From Deltaproteobacteria bacterium (GTDB lineage: Bacteria > Desulfobacterota > Desulfomonilia > UBA1062): a stretch of 11,408 nucleotides of DNA. Where the stretch lies: the NCBI GenBank assembly GCA_016934135.1, contig JAFGTK010000321.1:1-11408 (forward strand), given 5' to 3'. The position numbers and the translations under genes were made by a program. Positions 1 to 7,393 of this stretch are shown here, in pieces; position 1 is the stretch's first letter, and each line of letters starts with the position of its first letter. The notes beneath the pieces were generated by a model that did not search any database, was not told the origin of the DNA, and saw only the letters and a program-made list of their open reading frames with translations.

Positions 1-1001
1 TATTTGTCACCGGTGCAGCGGGTTTTATAGGGTATCATCTTTCCAGAAGACTTCTTGAAGAGGGCAGCAGTGTTTTCAGTACAGACAATCTGAATCCCTA
101 CTACGACCCTCAGCTGAAGAATGACCGCTTGTCCATGCTGCAGAAGTATCCTGCCTTTACCTTTCGCAAGCTCGATCTGGAAGACAGGCAAGGCATGGCA
201 GAGGTCTTTGAAAAAAACCGGTTCGATGTCGTGGTTCATCTTGCAGCCCAGGCAGGGGTGCGATACAGCCTTGAAAACCCGCATGCCTATATAGACTCGA
301 ACCTTACCGGATTCATGAATATACTCGAAGGCTGCAGGGTCTCAGCTGTACCCCATCTTGTATATGCATCCTCCTCTTCCGTGTATGGCGCAAATACAAA
401 GATGCCCTTTTCCGTGCACGATAATGTCGATCATCCTGTGTCTCTCTATGCCGCCACCAAGAAGGCCAACGAACTCATGGCCCACTCATACGCCGGGCTG
501 TATCAGCTCCCCTGCACAGGTCTTCGGTTTTTCACGGTGTACGGCCCATGGGGAAGGCCGGATATGGCGCTGTTCAAGTTTACCAAGGCGATCCTGGAAG
601 ATTCGCCCATCGATATCTACAATTACGGCAATATGAAAAGAGACTTCACCTATATCGACGACATCATCGAAGGGGTTATCCGGGTAATGGCCTTGAGTCC
701 TCAGGGGGATGATTCCTGGAACGGAGATCATCCGGATCCGGGGAGAAGCTTTGCGCCGTACCGGGTTTATAATATCGGCGGATCGCATCCGGTCGACCTT
801 ATGGAGTTTATCTCCGCGATCGAGGATGCGCTCGGCAGAAAGGCGAAAAAGAACATGCTTCCCCTTCAGAAGGGGGATGTGGTGGCTACCTGCGCCGATG
901 CCGGGGATCTTGAGGCTGCTGTGGCTTTTCGCCCGCAGATCCCCATAAGCCTTGGTATTGAACGGTTTGTCGAGTGGTACAGGTCGTATTACCGGGTATG
1001 A
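1..1001 (+). CDS. NAD-dependent nucleotide-sugar epimerase, UDP-glucuronate 4-epimerase type (5' partial)
   Basis: Extended short-chain dehydrogenase/reductase that most likely interconverts UDP-glucuronate and UDP-galacturonate in the cytoplasm for surface polysaccharide synthesis. The reading frame is open from base 3, so the true start is left of the window; probably only 4-8 residues are missing, because the Rossmann motif GAAGFIG (GxxGxxG) is at visible residues 4-10. The catalytic YxxxK is YAATK at visible residues 149-153, preceded by the SSSSVYG strand. NPYYDPQLK near the N-terminus, FFTVYGPWGRPDMALFKF and RDFTYIDDI are hallmarks of the UDP-glucuronate epimerase branch rather than GalE. 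Visible length is 332 residues, near the usual 335-340. The stop TGA (999-1001) lies inside the end of the convergent PilZ gene, with no terminator hairpin between them. The family is sure; the exact sugar substrate is inferred from motifs. Confidence 0.9.
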   Translation, partial: FVTGAAGFIGYHLSRRLLEEGSSVFSTDNLNPYYDPQLKNDRLSMLQKYPAFTFRKLDLEDRQGMAEVFEKNRFDVVVHLAAQAGVRYSLENPHAYIDSNLTGFMNILEGCRVSAVPHLVYASSSSVYGANTKMPFSVHDNVDHPVSLYAATKKANELMAHSYAGLYQLPCTGLRFFTVYGPWGRPDMALFKFTKAILEDSPIDIYNYGNMKRDFTYIDDIIEGVIRVMALSPQGDDSWNGDHPDPGRSFAPYRVYNIGGSHPVDLMEFISAIEDALGRKAKKNMLPLQKGDVVATCADAGDLEAAVAFRPQIPISLGIERFVEWYRSYYRV

Positions 1002-2032
1002 TTTGACCCGTCTACCAGTGTCTCTGGCGGAAAATCCATATCGAGAATATATTCGAGGATCTTGTCCTGGAAATGATTTGAGCCGCCGATAAATTCTATT
1101 CCGAGCTGAGTCTTGTCTAGGACATTCTCTGTGCGTACCGAACGCACGATGCCTTCTGCCGTAACAGACCCTTTAGGGAGATCGATCCTGATGGCAGGCA
1201 GATTCATGCCTTCGATGATCGGGGCCTTGTCATTGAGGACCTCGGCTCCCATGCCTTCTATGCTGATATCCCAGACAAGCATGCCCATCTTTTCCGAGTT
1301 CAAGGGGTGAACGATACTGGCTGTCATGGGCTGTTCACCTGTTACAAAGTACCTCAGAACACTCCGTCTGCTGATGTACTGCAATGTATCAGGCCAGCTT
1401 GTTTCGATAATATTCTTGATAACATCATTAACCCTTGCATAGAACAGCATCACATTGATGCCTTTGAAGAGATAGAAGGGATAGACCACGTCTTTCTCGG
1501 GCTGAAAGGGCAGGCGGAATTCCGATATCCTTACGATTCTCAGAACCATGTTGTCGTCATGAGGCCTGAGATAAAAGAATTCTGCAGGGATGGCTTTCTG
1601 TTTATGGATCATCAGCATATCCCCGAACCCGCGCGACCATTTCTGTATCTCGCTGAACATCCGGTGGATCTCTTCCTTGTCCGTGATCAGTCTTCCTGAC
1701 TCGCCGCGATCGTCATGGAGCTTCGCATATGCCTCGATAGGGGTCTCAGCAGGAGAGAAATCAATACCCATCCGGGAGGGAACCCCTGTGCCCAGGTACG
1801 CAACACGGCCGTGAATATGTGTGGCGATGACAGTGCCTTTATTCTCGAGGGTATCGATCATGATGGTTTTCCCTTCATGGAGAAGGGAAAACCCGTCGGT
1901 AACCAACACCCCCATACCGCCAATTGAGATATCGAGAATGGGGAATGACAGTTTGTGGTCATCTATTATAATGCTTACGGAGAGATCTCTTAAGGGGAGA
2001 TTCCTCTGTCTCTTGCTCTCTCTCTTTTCCAT
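989..2032 (-). CDS. tandem PilZ-domain protein, YcgR-like c-di-GMP receptor
   Basis: A 347-residue soluble protein with two PilZ domains, so probably a cyclic-di-GMP receptor acting on motility, adhesion or envelope functions. The first PilZ (about 3-105) has R4xxxR8 and, 26 residues on, D34-I-S-I-G-G. Residues about 115-215 look like the N-terminal YcgR-type domain. The second PilZ (about 221-335) has R223-S-V-L-R227 and D255-I-S-I-E-G, then GIEFIGG. Both nucleotide-binding motifs look intact. A TAG stop immediately precedes the ATG, which is therefore the first possible ATG; there is no strong Shine-Dalgarno sequence upstream, so expression may be weak or coupled. It lies 90 bases downstream of the crotonase gene on the same strand and overlaps the epimerase tail to tail by 13 bases. 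No membrane segment or enzymatic output domain is seen. The partner is unknown. Confidence 0.85.
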   Translation of the reverse strand: MEKRESKRQRNLPLRDLSVSIIIDDHKLSFPILDISIGGMGVLVTDGFSLLHEGKTIMIDTLENKGTVIATHIHGRVAYLGTGVPSRMGIDFSPAETPIEAYAKLHDDRGESGRLITDKEEIHRMFSEIQKWSRGFGDMLMIHKQKAIPAEFFYLRPHDDNMVLRIVRISEFRLPFQPEKDVVYPFYLFKGINVMLFYARVNDVIKNIIETSWPDTLQYISRRSVLRYFVTGEQPMTASIVHPLNSEKMGMLVWDISIEGMGAEVLNDKAPIIEGMNLPAIRIDLPKGSVTAEGIVRSVRTENVLDKTQLGIEFIGGSNHFQDKILEYILDMDFPPETLVDGSNHTR

Positions 2033-2054
2033 CTATGGTTATCATCGGAAAGGC

Positions 2055-2083
2055 AGGACAAAAAACTTTAGCTGTTTTGCCCT
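2055..2083 (-). promoter_or_regulatory. hairpin in the leader of the PilZ gene
   Basis: On the minus strand AGGGCAAAA and TTTTGTCCT can pair over 9 bp (one G-U) around an 11-base loop. It ends 22 bases before the PilZ start codon. No U-run follows, so it does not look like an ordinary terminator of the crotonase transcript. It may be an RNA structure or chance. Confidence 0.25.
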
Positions 2084-2093
2084 GAGAGAGGTA

Positions 2094-2107
2094 AAATATT
2101 AATATTT
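2094..2107. repeat. 14-base perfect AT palindrome
   Basis: AAATATTAATATTT is its own reverse complement and lies in the 90-base gap between the crotonase stop and the PilZ start. AT-rich palindromes of this size can be protein-binding sites or promoter DNA, but no convincing -35/-10 pair is seen around it. Confidence 0.3.
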
Positions 2108-2122
2108 AATGTTATTAATAAG

Positions 2123-2947
2123 TTATTTTCCTTTGTACACGGGTTTGCGTTTTTCCATGAAGGCAGTCAATGTCTCGGCTATATCCTCTGAGGGGAGGAT
2201 CATGGAGCTGCGTGCCGCAACATACTCCAGGCCGTCTGCAATGGTCTTTCCTCTACAGAAGTTCAGCACCTCTTTTGCCCCTTGGACAGCAAGCGGAGAA
2301 TTTTCTGCTATCTGCTCAGCCATCTCCTGTGCTCCTTTGAGCAGCGATTCTTTATCCAGGTAAACTTCGCTAACCAGGTTTATTTCTTTTGCGCGGGCTG
2401 CGTCGATATACTTGGCGGTAAATGCCAGTTCGCGGGCAATTCCCTGTCCGACGATCAAGGGCACTCGCTGCAGGCTTCCCACATCTGCAATAAATGATAC
2501 TGCTGCTTCGCGAAGCGATATTTGAGCGTCTTCACAGGCAAGGCGGATATCACAAGCCGATCCCAGATCCAGAGCCGCCCCGATACAATAGCCATGGAAT
2601 GTGCAGATTACCGGCTTGGAACATTTTTCCACACAGGTCATGGCATCCTGAAGCGGGAATATAGCCCGGTACAGTTGCTTTTTCGCGCTTGCGCTCATAT
2701 CCCAGTTTTTCAGGGCAGGAACAGTAGGAGCCATGCCGATCAGATCTATCCCGACGCAGAAATCTTTGCCTTCTCCTGTAATTATGGCAACACGTATTTC
2801 ATCATCATTGTTGATGTCCTCAAAGATCGGGATGATCTCTGTCCAGGCATCCGGCCCCATGGCATTTTTCTTTTCCGGCCTGTTCAGGAAAACCCATGCG
2901 ATGTGTCCTTTTTTTTCAACCCTGTAGAAATTGTATGTTTCCGTCAT
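2123..2947 (-). CDS. enoyl-CoA hydratase/isomerase (crotonase) family, probable delta(3,5)-delta(2,4)-dienoyl-CoA isomerase
   Basis: A 274-residue crotonase-fold enzyme acting on an acyl-CoA thioester. The oxyanion-hole segments are FCVGIDL (G66) and HGYCIGAALD (G119/G123). Three acidic residues match the catalytic set of mammalian ECH1 (D176, E196, D204 in rat, recalled) in identity and spacing: D127 in AALDL, E147 in SLREA and D155 in IADVGSLQR. The ADVGSLQR box resembles the ADVGTLQR of dienoyl-CoA isomerases. The likely reaction is moving two conjugated double bonds during beta-oxidation of odd-position unsaturated acyl-CoAs; a plain hydratase remains possible. The start is fixed by AGGAGGAG (2955-2962), 7 bases before the ATG. 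A good sigma70-type promoter lies just upstream. The PilZ gene follows on the same strand, but there is no obvious functional link. Crotonase family is sure; isomerase assignment moderate. Confidence 0.85.
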   Translation of the reverse strand: MTETYNFYRVEKKGHIAWVFLNRPEKKNAMGPDAWTEIIPIFEDINNDDEIRVAIITGEGKDFCVGIDLIGMAPTVPALKNWDMSASAKKQLYRAIFPLQDAMTCVEKCSKPVICTFHGYCIGAALDLGSACDIRLACEDAQISLREAAVSFIADVGSLQRVPLIVGQGIARELAFTAKYIDAARAKEINLVSEVYLDKESLLKGAQEMAEQIAENSPLAVQGAKEVLNFCRGKTIADGLEYVAARSSMILPSEDIAETLTAFMEKRKPVYKGK

Positions 2948-2971
2948 GTCGTTGCTCCTCCTGAAGTTAAG

Positions 2972-2999
2972 ATTAAAACTTTATACTTCTTCTTGTCAA
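2972..2999 (-). promoter_or_regulatory. predicted sigma70-type promoter of the crotonase gene
   Basis: On the minus strand TTGACA (2999-2994) is followed by 16 bases and TTTAAT (2977-2972; 5 of 6 match to TATAAT). The start site would fall near 2965, giving a very short leader that begins almost at the Shine-Dalgarno sequence. Confidence 0.55.
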
Positions 3000-3013
3000 A
3001 CAGATATTTATTG

Positions 3014-3035
3014 TCCATGAGAATACTGTCATGGA
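3014..3035. promoter_or_regulatory. inverted repeat upstream of the crotonase promoter, possible operator
   Basis: TCCATGA (3014-3020), an 8-base spacer, then TCATGGA (3029-3035): a perfect 7-base inverted repeat. It is 14 bases upstream of the crotonase -35 box, in the divergent gap between crotonase and the FmdB-like gene. Position and symmetry suit a transcription factor site; no regulator is identified. Confidence 0.35.
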
Positions 3036-3128
3036 ATGAATTCAGAGTATATGGCAGGCATCATACTTGACAATTGTTTCCATCGGCACTACTGAAGAAG
3101 AAAATAGAGTTGATTGAAAGGGGACACT

Positions 3129-3317
3129 ATGCCCATCTATGAATATAAATGTAAAAACTGCGGCAAGGAATTTGAAAAACTTGTGCCCATGTCTTCAGAT
3201 AAGAATCCTGAGTGTCCGCAGTGCAGCAGCGTGGATGTCATAAAGAAGATCTCCATGACGGCATCCAACACGTCGGGCTGTACAACCTGCTCATCCAGTT
3301 CGTGCTCATCCACTTGA
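3129..3317 (+). CDS. FmdB-family small zinc-ribbon protein
   Basis: A 62-residue protein starting MPIYEYKC, the standard opening of the FmdB/CxxC_CXXC_SSSS family. Two zinc-binding pairs, CKNC and CPQC, make one zinc ribbon in the first 35 residues. The tail is low-complexity and rich in Ser and Cys (GCTTCSSSSCSS), which is also typical. The family is named after a putative regulator of formamidase genes in Methylophilus, but its role in most bacteria is unknown. A TTG at 3114 in the same frame would add MKGDT; the ATG at 3129 is preferred because family members begin MPIYEY and because AAGGGG (3118-3123) is well placed before it. It is followed at once by a bidirectional terminator and convergent purA. 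No clear promoter was found upstream; a TTGACA at 3067 lacks a good -10. Confidence 0.88.
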   Translation: MPIYEYKCKNCGKEFEKLVPMSSDKNPECPQCSSVDVIKKISMTASNTSGCTTCSSSSCSST

Positions 3318-3327
3318 GGATAGATAA

Positions 3328-3350
3328 GAAAGGCCCGGTCAGGGCCTTTT
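3328..3350. terminator. bidirectional rho-independent terminator between the FmdB-like gene and purA
   Basis: AAAGGCCC (3329-3336) pairs with GGGCCTTT (3342-3349) around the loop GGTCA. Runs of T follow on the plus strand and, as TTTCTT, on the minus strand. It lies 10 bases past the FmdB-like stop and 7 bases past the purA stop, so it can end both convergent transcripts. Confidence 0.85.
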
Positions 3351-3356
3351 ATCAGA

Positions 3357-4637
3357 TTAGAACAGATCCTTGAGGATGATTGTCTCTTCCCGTTTCGGTC
3401 CTACCGATACGATGGCAGCATCAACTCCCAGTTTTTTCTCGATGTAGGATATGTATGCCTTGCAGTTTTCCGGAAGTTTATCGTATTCCCTGATATCCGA
3501 TATATTCTCTTCCCACCCTGGAAGCTCATCGAACACCAGACCGAGATCCGGGTGCATGCACAGGTCTGCAGGCATATTCTCTATTATTGAGCCGTTTGAT
3601 TTATAGGCTGTGGCAACCTTGATTGTATCAAGCCCGGACAGGACATCGAGTTTTGTGATGGCGAGGTATGATATGGATGAGATGCGGATCGAGTGTTTCA
3701 ACGCAACAAGATCTAGCCATCCGCAGCGTCGCGGCCTGCCGGTGGTTGATCCGTACTCTCCGCCGAAGGCACGCAGCCTCTCTCCGATTTCATCTTCGAG
3801 CTCTGTCGGGAATGGTCCTTCACCGACCCTGGTTGTATATGCCTTGCAGATGCCGAGCACGGTATCGATCATTGTTGGTCCTATGCCGGTCCCGACGCAT
3901 GCCTGCCCGGCAACCGTATTGGAAGAGGTTACATATGGGTATGTGCCGTAGTCCATGTCGAGGTTTCCGCCCTGAGCACCTTCAAAAAGCAGGTTCTTGC
4001 CTTTTTTAGATGCCTCGTTGAGGATAACCGAGGTGTCCTTTACATAGGGCTTGAGCTGGGCGCCCATATCTTTGAACTTGTTGATCAGGTCCTCTTTATT
4101 AAGCCCTTTGACCTTCAATATTGTGGTGAGGTATTCCTGCTTTTCATCGAAAATGGCTTCGATCTTTCTTCCCAGCATATCCTCATTGATGAGATCGATC
4201 ATTCTGATGCCGGTACGGCGGGCCTTGTCCTCGTAGGCCGGCCCGATTCCCCTGCCTGTTGTTCCGATGCGCTGTGTTGTGTCCCTGGCATGGTCTATCA
4301 TCTTGTGATACGGCATGATGACATGAGCCCGGTCACTGATGGCAAAGCTTTCAGGTGATACGTCATACCCTTTAGTCTTGAGAGCGCTGATTTCATCGAG
4401 AAGGATCTCAGGGTCTATGACCACGCCGGATCCGATCACACACAGCTTTTCTTTGTGGAGAATTCCTGAAGGAATCAGGTGCAGTATGACTTTCCTGTCT
4501 CCCACCACAAGGGTGTGTCCTGCATTGTTGCCTCCCTGGAAACGAATAACAAGGTCAGACCTTTCCGTGAGAAGGTCGACGACCTTACCCTTGCCTTCGT
4601 CGCCCCACTGGGTGCCTACGATAACCACGTTTGCCAT
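3357..4637 (-). CDS. purA: adenylosuccinate synthetase
   Basis: Cytoplasmic enzyme joining IMP and aspartate with GTP to make adenylosuccinate, the first step from IMP to AMP. At 426 residues it has the family's normal length. The N-terminus carries the GTP-binding loop WGDEGKGK with catalytic D13 and H41 (NNAGHT). Further hallmarks are TTGRGIGPAYEDKA for IMP binding, EGAQG with DYGTYPYVTSSN, GEGPFPTE and the GSTTGRPRRCGWLDL segment. The EGAQGGNLDMD stretch is slightly unlike the commoner EGAQGTLLDID. The start ATG has AGGAG (4645-4649) 7 bases upstream. The gene is 27 bases behind serA and probably co-transcribed with it; a terminator lies just after its stop. Nothing suggests loss of function. 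Confidence 0.97.
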   Translation of the reverse strand: MANVVIVGTQWGDEGKGKVVDLLTERSDLVIRFQGGNNAGHTLVVGDRKVILHLIPSGILHKEKLCVIGSGVVIDPEILLDEISALKTKGYDVSPESFAISDRAHVIMPYHKMIDHARDTTQRIGTTGRGIGPAYEDKARRTGIRMIDLINEDMLGRKIEAIFDEKQEYLTTILKVKGLNKEDLINKFKDMGAQLKPYVKDTSVILNEASKKGKNLLFEGAQGGNLDMDYGTYPYVTSSNTVAGQACVGTGIGPTMIDTVLGICKAYTTRVGEGPFPTELEDEIGERLRAFGGEYGSTTGRPRRCGWLDLVALKHSIRISSISYLAITKLDVLSGLDTIKVATAYKSNGSIIENMPADLCMHPDLGLVFDELPGWEENISDIREYDKLPENCKAYISYIEKKLGVDAAIVSVGPKREETIILKDLF

Positions 4638-4664
4638 ATTAAAGCTCCTCTCGTTTTGCCCTGT

Positions 4665-6251
4665 TTAGATGAAAACCTCCTGGACTGACAGGGCATTGGG
4701 CACAGCACTGATCTTGTCGATCGTATCCTTGGGAACCTCGGTATCCACATTGATAATGATGATGGCAGTGCCCTTTTTCTTGTCGCGGCCCAGAAAGAGT
4801 CTTGCGATGTTGATGCCGGATTCGCCGATAATGGTGCCGATCTTGCCGACAGTTCCCGGCAGGTCCTTATTATAGATAACGAGCATATGACCTTCGGGGA
4901 TTACCTCGATGGAATAATCGTCCACCTTGACGATCCTCAGATCATCGGGATGGAAGACCGAACCTGCGAGATTGCGGATCCCGGAATCAAACTCGAGGCT
5001 TATCTCTATGGTGTTGGTGAACACCTCTTCACGGGTAGTATGAGAATCAATAAGGTCTATGCCGCGATCTTTTACTATAACCGGCGCATTCACATAGTTC
5101 ACGTCATCAACGATTGTAGAGAACAGACCCTTGAGCCCTGCAATGGTAATCGGTTCGGTGCTGAGTTCGGATGCCTCTCCGGTATAGTTGAACGTTATCT
5201 TATTGAGCCTGTCAGATGTAACCTGGCCGATGATCTGGCCAAGGAAATGGCCCATCTTCTCAGAAAGATCAATGTAGGGCTTCATCTTGTTGAGCATCTC
5301 CGGGGCTACTGAAGGTGCGTTAACCGCGTTCCTGATCACCCCTGTCTTTAAATAGTCCACGATCTGTTCGGCGATCGCAAGGGCCACATTTTCCTGCGCC
5401 TCATGTGTGGATGCACCGAGATGAGGGGTGCAGATGACCTTGGGGTGTTTTGCCAGTGACCAGTCTTCGGGAGGTTCTTTTTCGAACACATCGACAGCTG
5501 CACCTGCAACCTTGCCGGAATCCAGGGCATCGAGGAGATCCTTTTCATTTATAATGCCGCCCCTGGCGCAGTTGATGATCATTACGCCGTCTTTCATCTT
5601 GGCGAATGCGTCTTTGTTCACAAAGCCCATGGTTTCCTTGGACTTGGGGATATGTACCGTGATGTAGTCGGACCGTGCATAGAGGTCATCGAGACTCACA
5701 AGTTCATAACCCTGTTTCTCGGCGATCTCCTGGGTGATGAAGGGGTCGTATACAATGACGTTCATCTTGAGACCCTGTGCGCGGGAGGCCACAATGGAGC
5801 CGACCCTGCCGAGCCCGATTATGCCGATGGTCTTGTTGAATACCTCTCTGCCTTCAAGGGCTTTCTTTTCCCACTTGCCTTCCTTCATGGTAGCGGTTGC
5901 CTGAGGGATATTACGGGTAAGGGCCATCATCATGGCAATGGAATGTTCACCTGTGGTGACAGTGTTTCCGCCCGGGGTATTCATGACAACGATGCCTTTT
6001 TTACTTGCTGCCGCTATATCGATGTTGTCAACGCCGGCACCGGCCCTGCCGATTACTTTCATGTTCTTCGCTGCAGATATTATTTCTTCCGTGGCTTTTG
6101 TGGCGGATCGTACGACAAGCCCGTCATAGCTGCCTATGATTGCTTTGAGTTCTTCGGGTTTAAGGCCTGTATTTACATCAACCTCAAGGCCGCCATTGCG
6201 GAGTATCTCAACTCCCTTTTCTGATAATTTATCGCTTACTAATATCTTCAC
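4665..6251 (-). CDS. serA: D-3-phosphoglycerate dehydrogenase
   Basis: Oxidises 3-phosphoglycerate to 3-phosphohydroxypyruvate with NAD, the first step of serine synthesis. The 528-residue product is of the long SerA type: substrate- and NAD-binding domains (about 1-310), an allosteric substrate-binding-like domain (about 315-450) and a C-terminal ACT domain (about 456-528) that usually binds serine. The NAD motif is GLGRVG (G146, G148, G151); the catalytic set is R230 (NCARGG), E259 (DVFEKEPP) and H277 (TPHLGAS). The frame is open 17 codons further to a TTG at 6302, but the GTG at 6251 is chosen because family members start with MKILVSD-like sequence, because GAGGG (6263-6259) lies 7 bases upstream, and because the TTG is upstream of the predicted transcription start. 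purA follows after 27 bases. Confidence 0.96.
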   Translation of the reverse strand: MKILVSDKLSEKGVEILRNGGLEVDVNTGLKPEELKAIIGSYDGLVVRSATKATEEIISAAKNMKVIGRAGAGVDNIDIAAASKKGIVVMNTPGGNTVTTGEHSIAMMMALTRNIPQATATMKEGKWEKKALEGREVFNKTIGIIGLGRVGSIVASRAQGLKMNVIVYDPFITQEIAEKQGYELVSLDDLYARSDYITVHIPKSKETMGFVNKDAFAKMKDGVMIINCARGGIINEKDLLDALDSGKVAGAAVDVFEKEPPEDWSLAKHPKVICTPHLGASTHEAQENVALAIAEQIVDYLKTGVIRNAVNAPSVAPEMLNKMKPYIDLSEKMGHFLGQIIGQVTSDRLNKITFNYTGEASELSTEPITIAGLKGLFSTIVDDVNYVNAPVIVKDRGIDLIDSHTTREEVFTNTIEISLEFDSGIRNLAGSVFHPDDLRIVKVDDYSIEVIPEGHMLVIYNKDLPGTVGKIGTIIGESGINIARLFLGRDKKKGTAIIIINVDTEVPKDTIDKISAVPNALSVQEVFI

Positions 6252-6445
6252 AACGCCCCCCTCTTCTAAGGTATGATCACAAGTCCGCAGCACTTGTAAC
6301 AAATGGATAGATGCGTGTCAATAATATTGACCTCTTTGTTCTGTCTGAAATGGACGGGAAGCTCTGTGATGAATGATGCAATTCTCGAGTTGCCTGGCAG
6401 ACAGATCCGACCTGCCGGACATATGTCTCCCTTATGACTGTGTTT
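6252..6445. other. 194-base gap between tetR and serA
   Basis: Apart from the serA promoter region, it holds a 10-base palindrome GACATATGTC (6418-6427) and some weak hairpins: GCAATTC/GAGTTGC near 6380-6395 and GGCAG/CTGCC near 6397-6417. No convincing terminator follows tetR, and no T-box or known riboswitch was recognised. Confidence 0.4.
6293..6321 (-). promoter_or_regulatory. predicted serA promoter with overlapping inverted repeat
   Basis: Minus strand TTGACA (6321-6316), a 17-base spacer, then TACAAG (6298-6293; 4 of 6). The start site would be near 6286, giving a leader of about 35 bases. The inverted repeat ACAAGT-N7-ACTTGT (6279-6297) overlaps the -10 and start region, a usual place for a repressor site. 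Confidence 0.45.
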
Positions 6446-7111
6446 TTACTTAAGGATGATAGCGTCTGTAATGAGCTTTTCCGCTTCATGAAGCGTTGAT
6501 CGAAGATATTTATCAGGCTGATCTCGTCTTGTAGATTTCATGTCGGTTACCTGGGTTATCCCCACGAACAGACCCCAGACAATATCGGACAGTGCATAAG
6601 TGTCCATGTTCCTGATAAGGCCCTTTGACATTGCCGTTTCCAGCACCTGCCTGGCAAGCTCGAAATCATACCTGCCCTGATTGCTGATGACTGAACGGGC
6701 ATCAGGGGTCAGTTCGTTGATGAGGTCTTTTTGCTGGAAGAATGTATTGGCAACCCGAAGCGAGTCCGGCGCCATGTCATAGCTTTTTAAAAAAGCCTTG
6801 AAAAAGTCCGCCACAAGGGCCTTTCCGCTAGAATACCGCCCGGCCTTTAATTTTTTCTCGATCTTTTCAAACTGAGCGCTGAACTCTTCAAGGAAAGGGA
6901 GCATGAGCGCGGAATAGAGTTCGTCCTTTGTCTTGAAATACTGATAGATAGTCGGTTTGCTGATCTCTGCCTCGAAGGCGATCTCATCCATGGTTGTCTT
7001 CAGGTAGCCCTTGGAAAAAAAGACCTTCTTTGCTGCCGACAGGATGCCATTGATGCGCTGATCCCGTTCGCGTTTCTTGCGCTGACGAATTGCCTGCTGA
7101 TGTTTCTCCAT
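6446..7111 (-). CDS. TetR/AcrR-family transcriptional regulator
   Basis: A 221-residue DNA-binding repressor-type protein. The N-terminal TetR helix-turn-helix is clear at about residues 20-66, with AAKKVFFSKGYLKTTMDEIA and ISKPTIYQYFKTKDELY. The rest is the variable ligand-binding and dimer domain; the ligand cannot be read from sequence but, by context, may be an acyl-CoA. An in-frame ATG at 7120 would add three residues, but the Shine-Dalgarno AGGAG (7125-7121) touches that ATG directly and sits 9 bases before the ATG at 7111, so 7111 is preferred. The N-terminus is very basic (IRQRKKRERDQR). It diverges from the acyl-CoA dehydrogenase operon, and a shared sequence in both promoters suggests that it controls itself and that operon. 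It is separated from serA by 194 bases and is probably not part of the serA-purA unit. Confidence 0.92.
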   Translation of the reverse strand: MEKHQQAIRQRKKRERDQRINGILSAAKKVFFSKGYLKTTMDEIAFEAEISKPTIYQYFKTKDELYSALMLPFLEEFSAQFEKIEKKLKAGRYSSGKALVADFFKAFLKSYDMAPDSLRVANTFFQQKDLINELTPDARSVISNQGRYDFELARQVLETAMSKGLIRNMDTYALSDIVWGLFVGITQVTDMKSTRRDQPDKYLRSTLHEAEKLITDAIILK

Positions 7112-7150
7112 GTGCTGCATCTCCTGCCTTATACGGCCATGTGCCCTGTC

Positions 7151-7168
7151 ATTATACCATAGGTAAAA
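7151..7168 (-). promoter_or_regulatory. tetR promoter with overlapping dyad (candidate autoregulatory operator)
   Basis: On the minus strand TGGTATAAT (7159-7151) is an extended -10 with a perfect TATAAT; no good -35 is at the expected distance, which extended -10 promoters tolerate. The dyad TTATACC-ATA-GGTAAAA (plus 7152-7168; 6 of 7 arm positions symmetric) covers it, so a bound repressor would block polymerase. Confidence 0.5.
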
Positions 7169-7393
7169 ATGCTACTGCCGGTTAAGTCTATAAGCGCCGG
7201 CCGCCATGTTTGTCAAGAAAATATCCGACATGCACGAGCCGCAAATCAATAAGGCAGGCGCAGTTCATTTCTCAGGAGATTTCTTTGACCGATCATTTCA
7301 GGCAGGATGCAGCAGTAATATAGCTCATAAAATACAATAGGTTAAGCAGGTGATGTTCTATGTCAGCGCTGTGTGCTGCAGGAGACTCAGCCC

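Noticed and set aside
3017..3070. 17-codon frame starting in the inverted repeat at 3014-3035
   Set aside because: No ribosome binding site, very short, and the ATG is part of a symmetric DNA element.
3067..3095. TTGACA upstream of the FmdB-like gene as a promoter
   Set aside because: At 17-18 base spacing the -10 would be TACTGA or ACTGAA, a poor match, so no promoter is called.
5652..6224. 190-codon plus-strand frame opposite serA
   Set aside because: Antisense to an unmistakable serA; composition and lack of motifs indicate a shadow.
6318..6422. 34-codon minus-strand frame upstream of serA with AAGGGAG before its ATG, a possible leader peptide
   Set aside because: Its end overlaps the serA -35 box, it would be transcribed only from further upstream, it is not notably serine-rich, and no attenuator hairpin follows.
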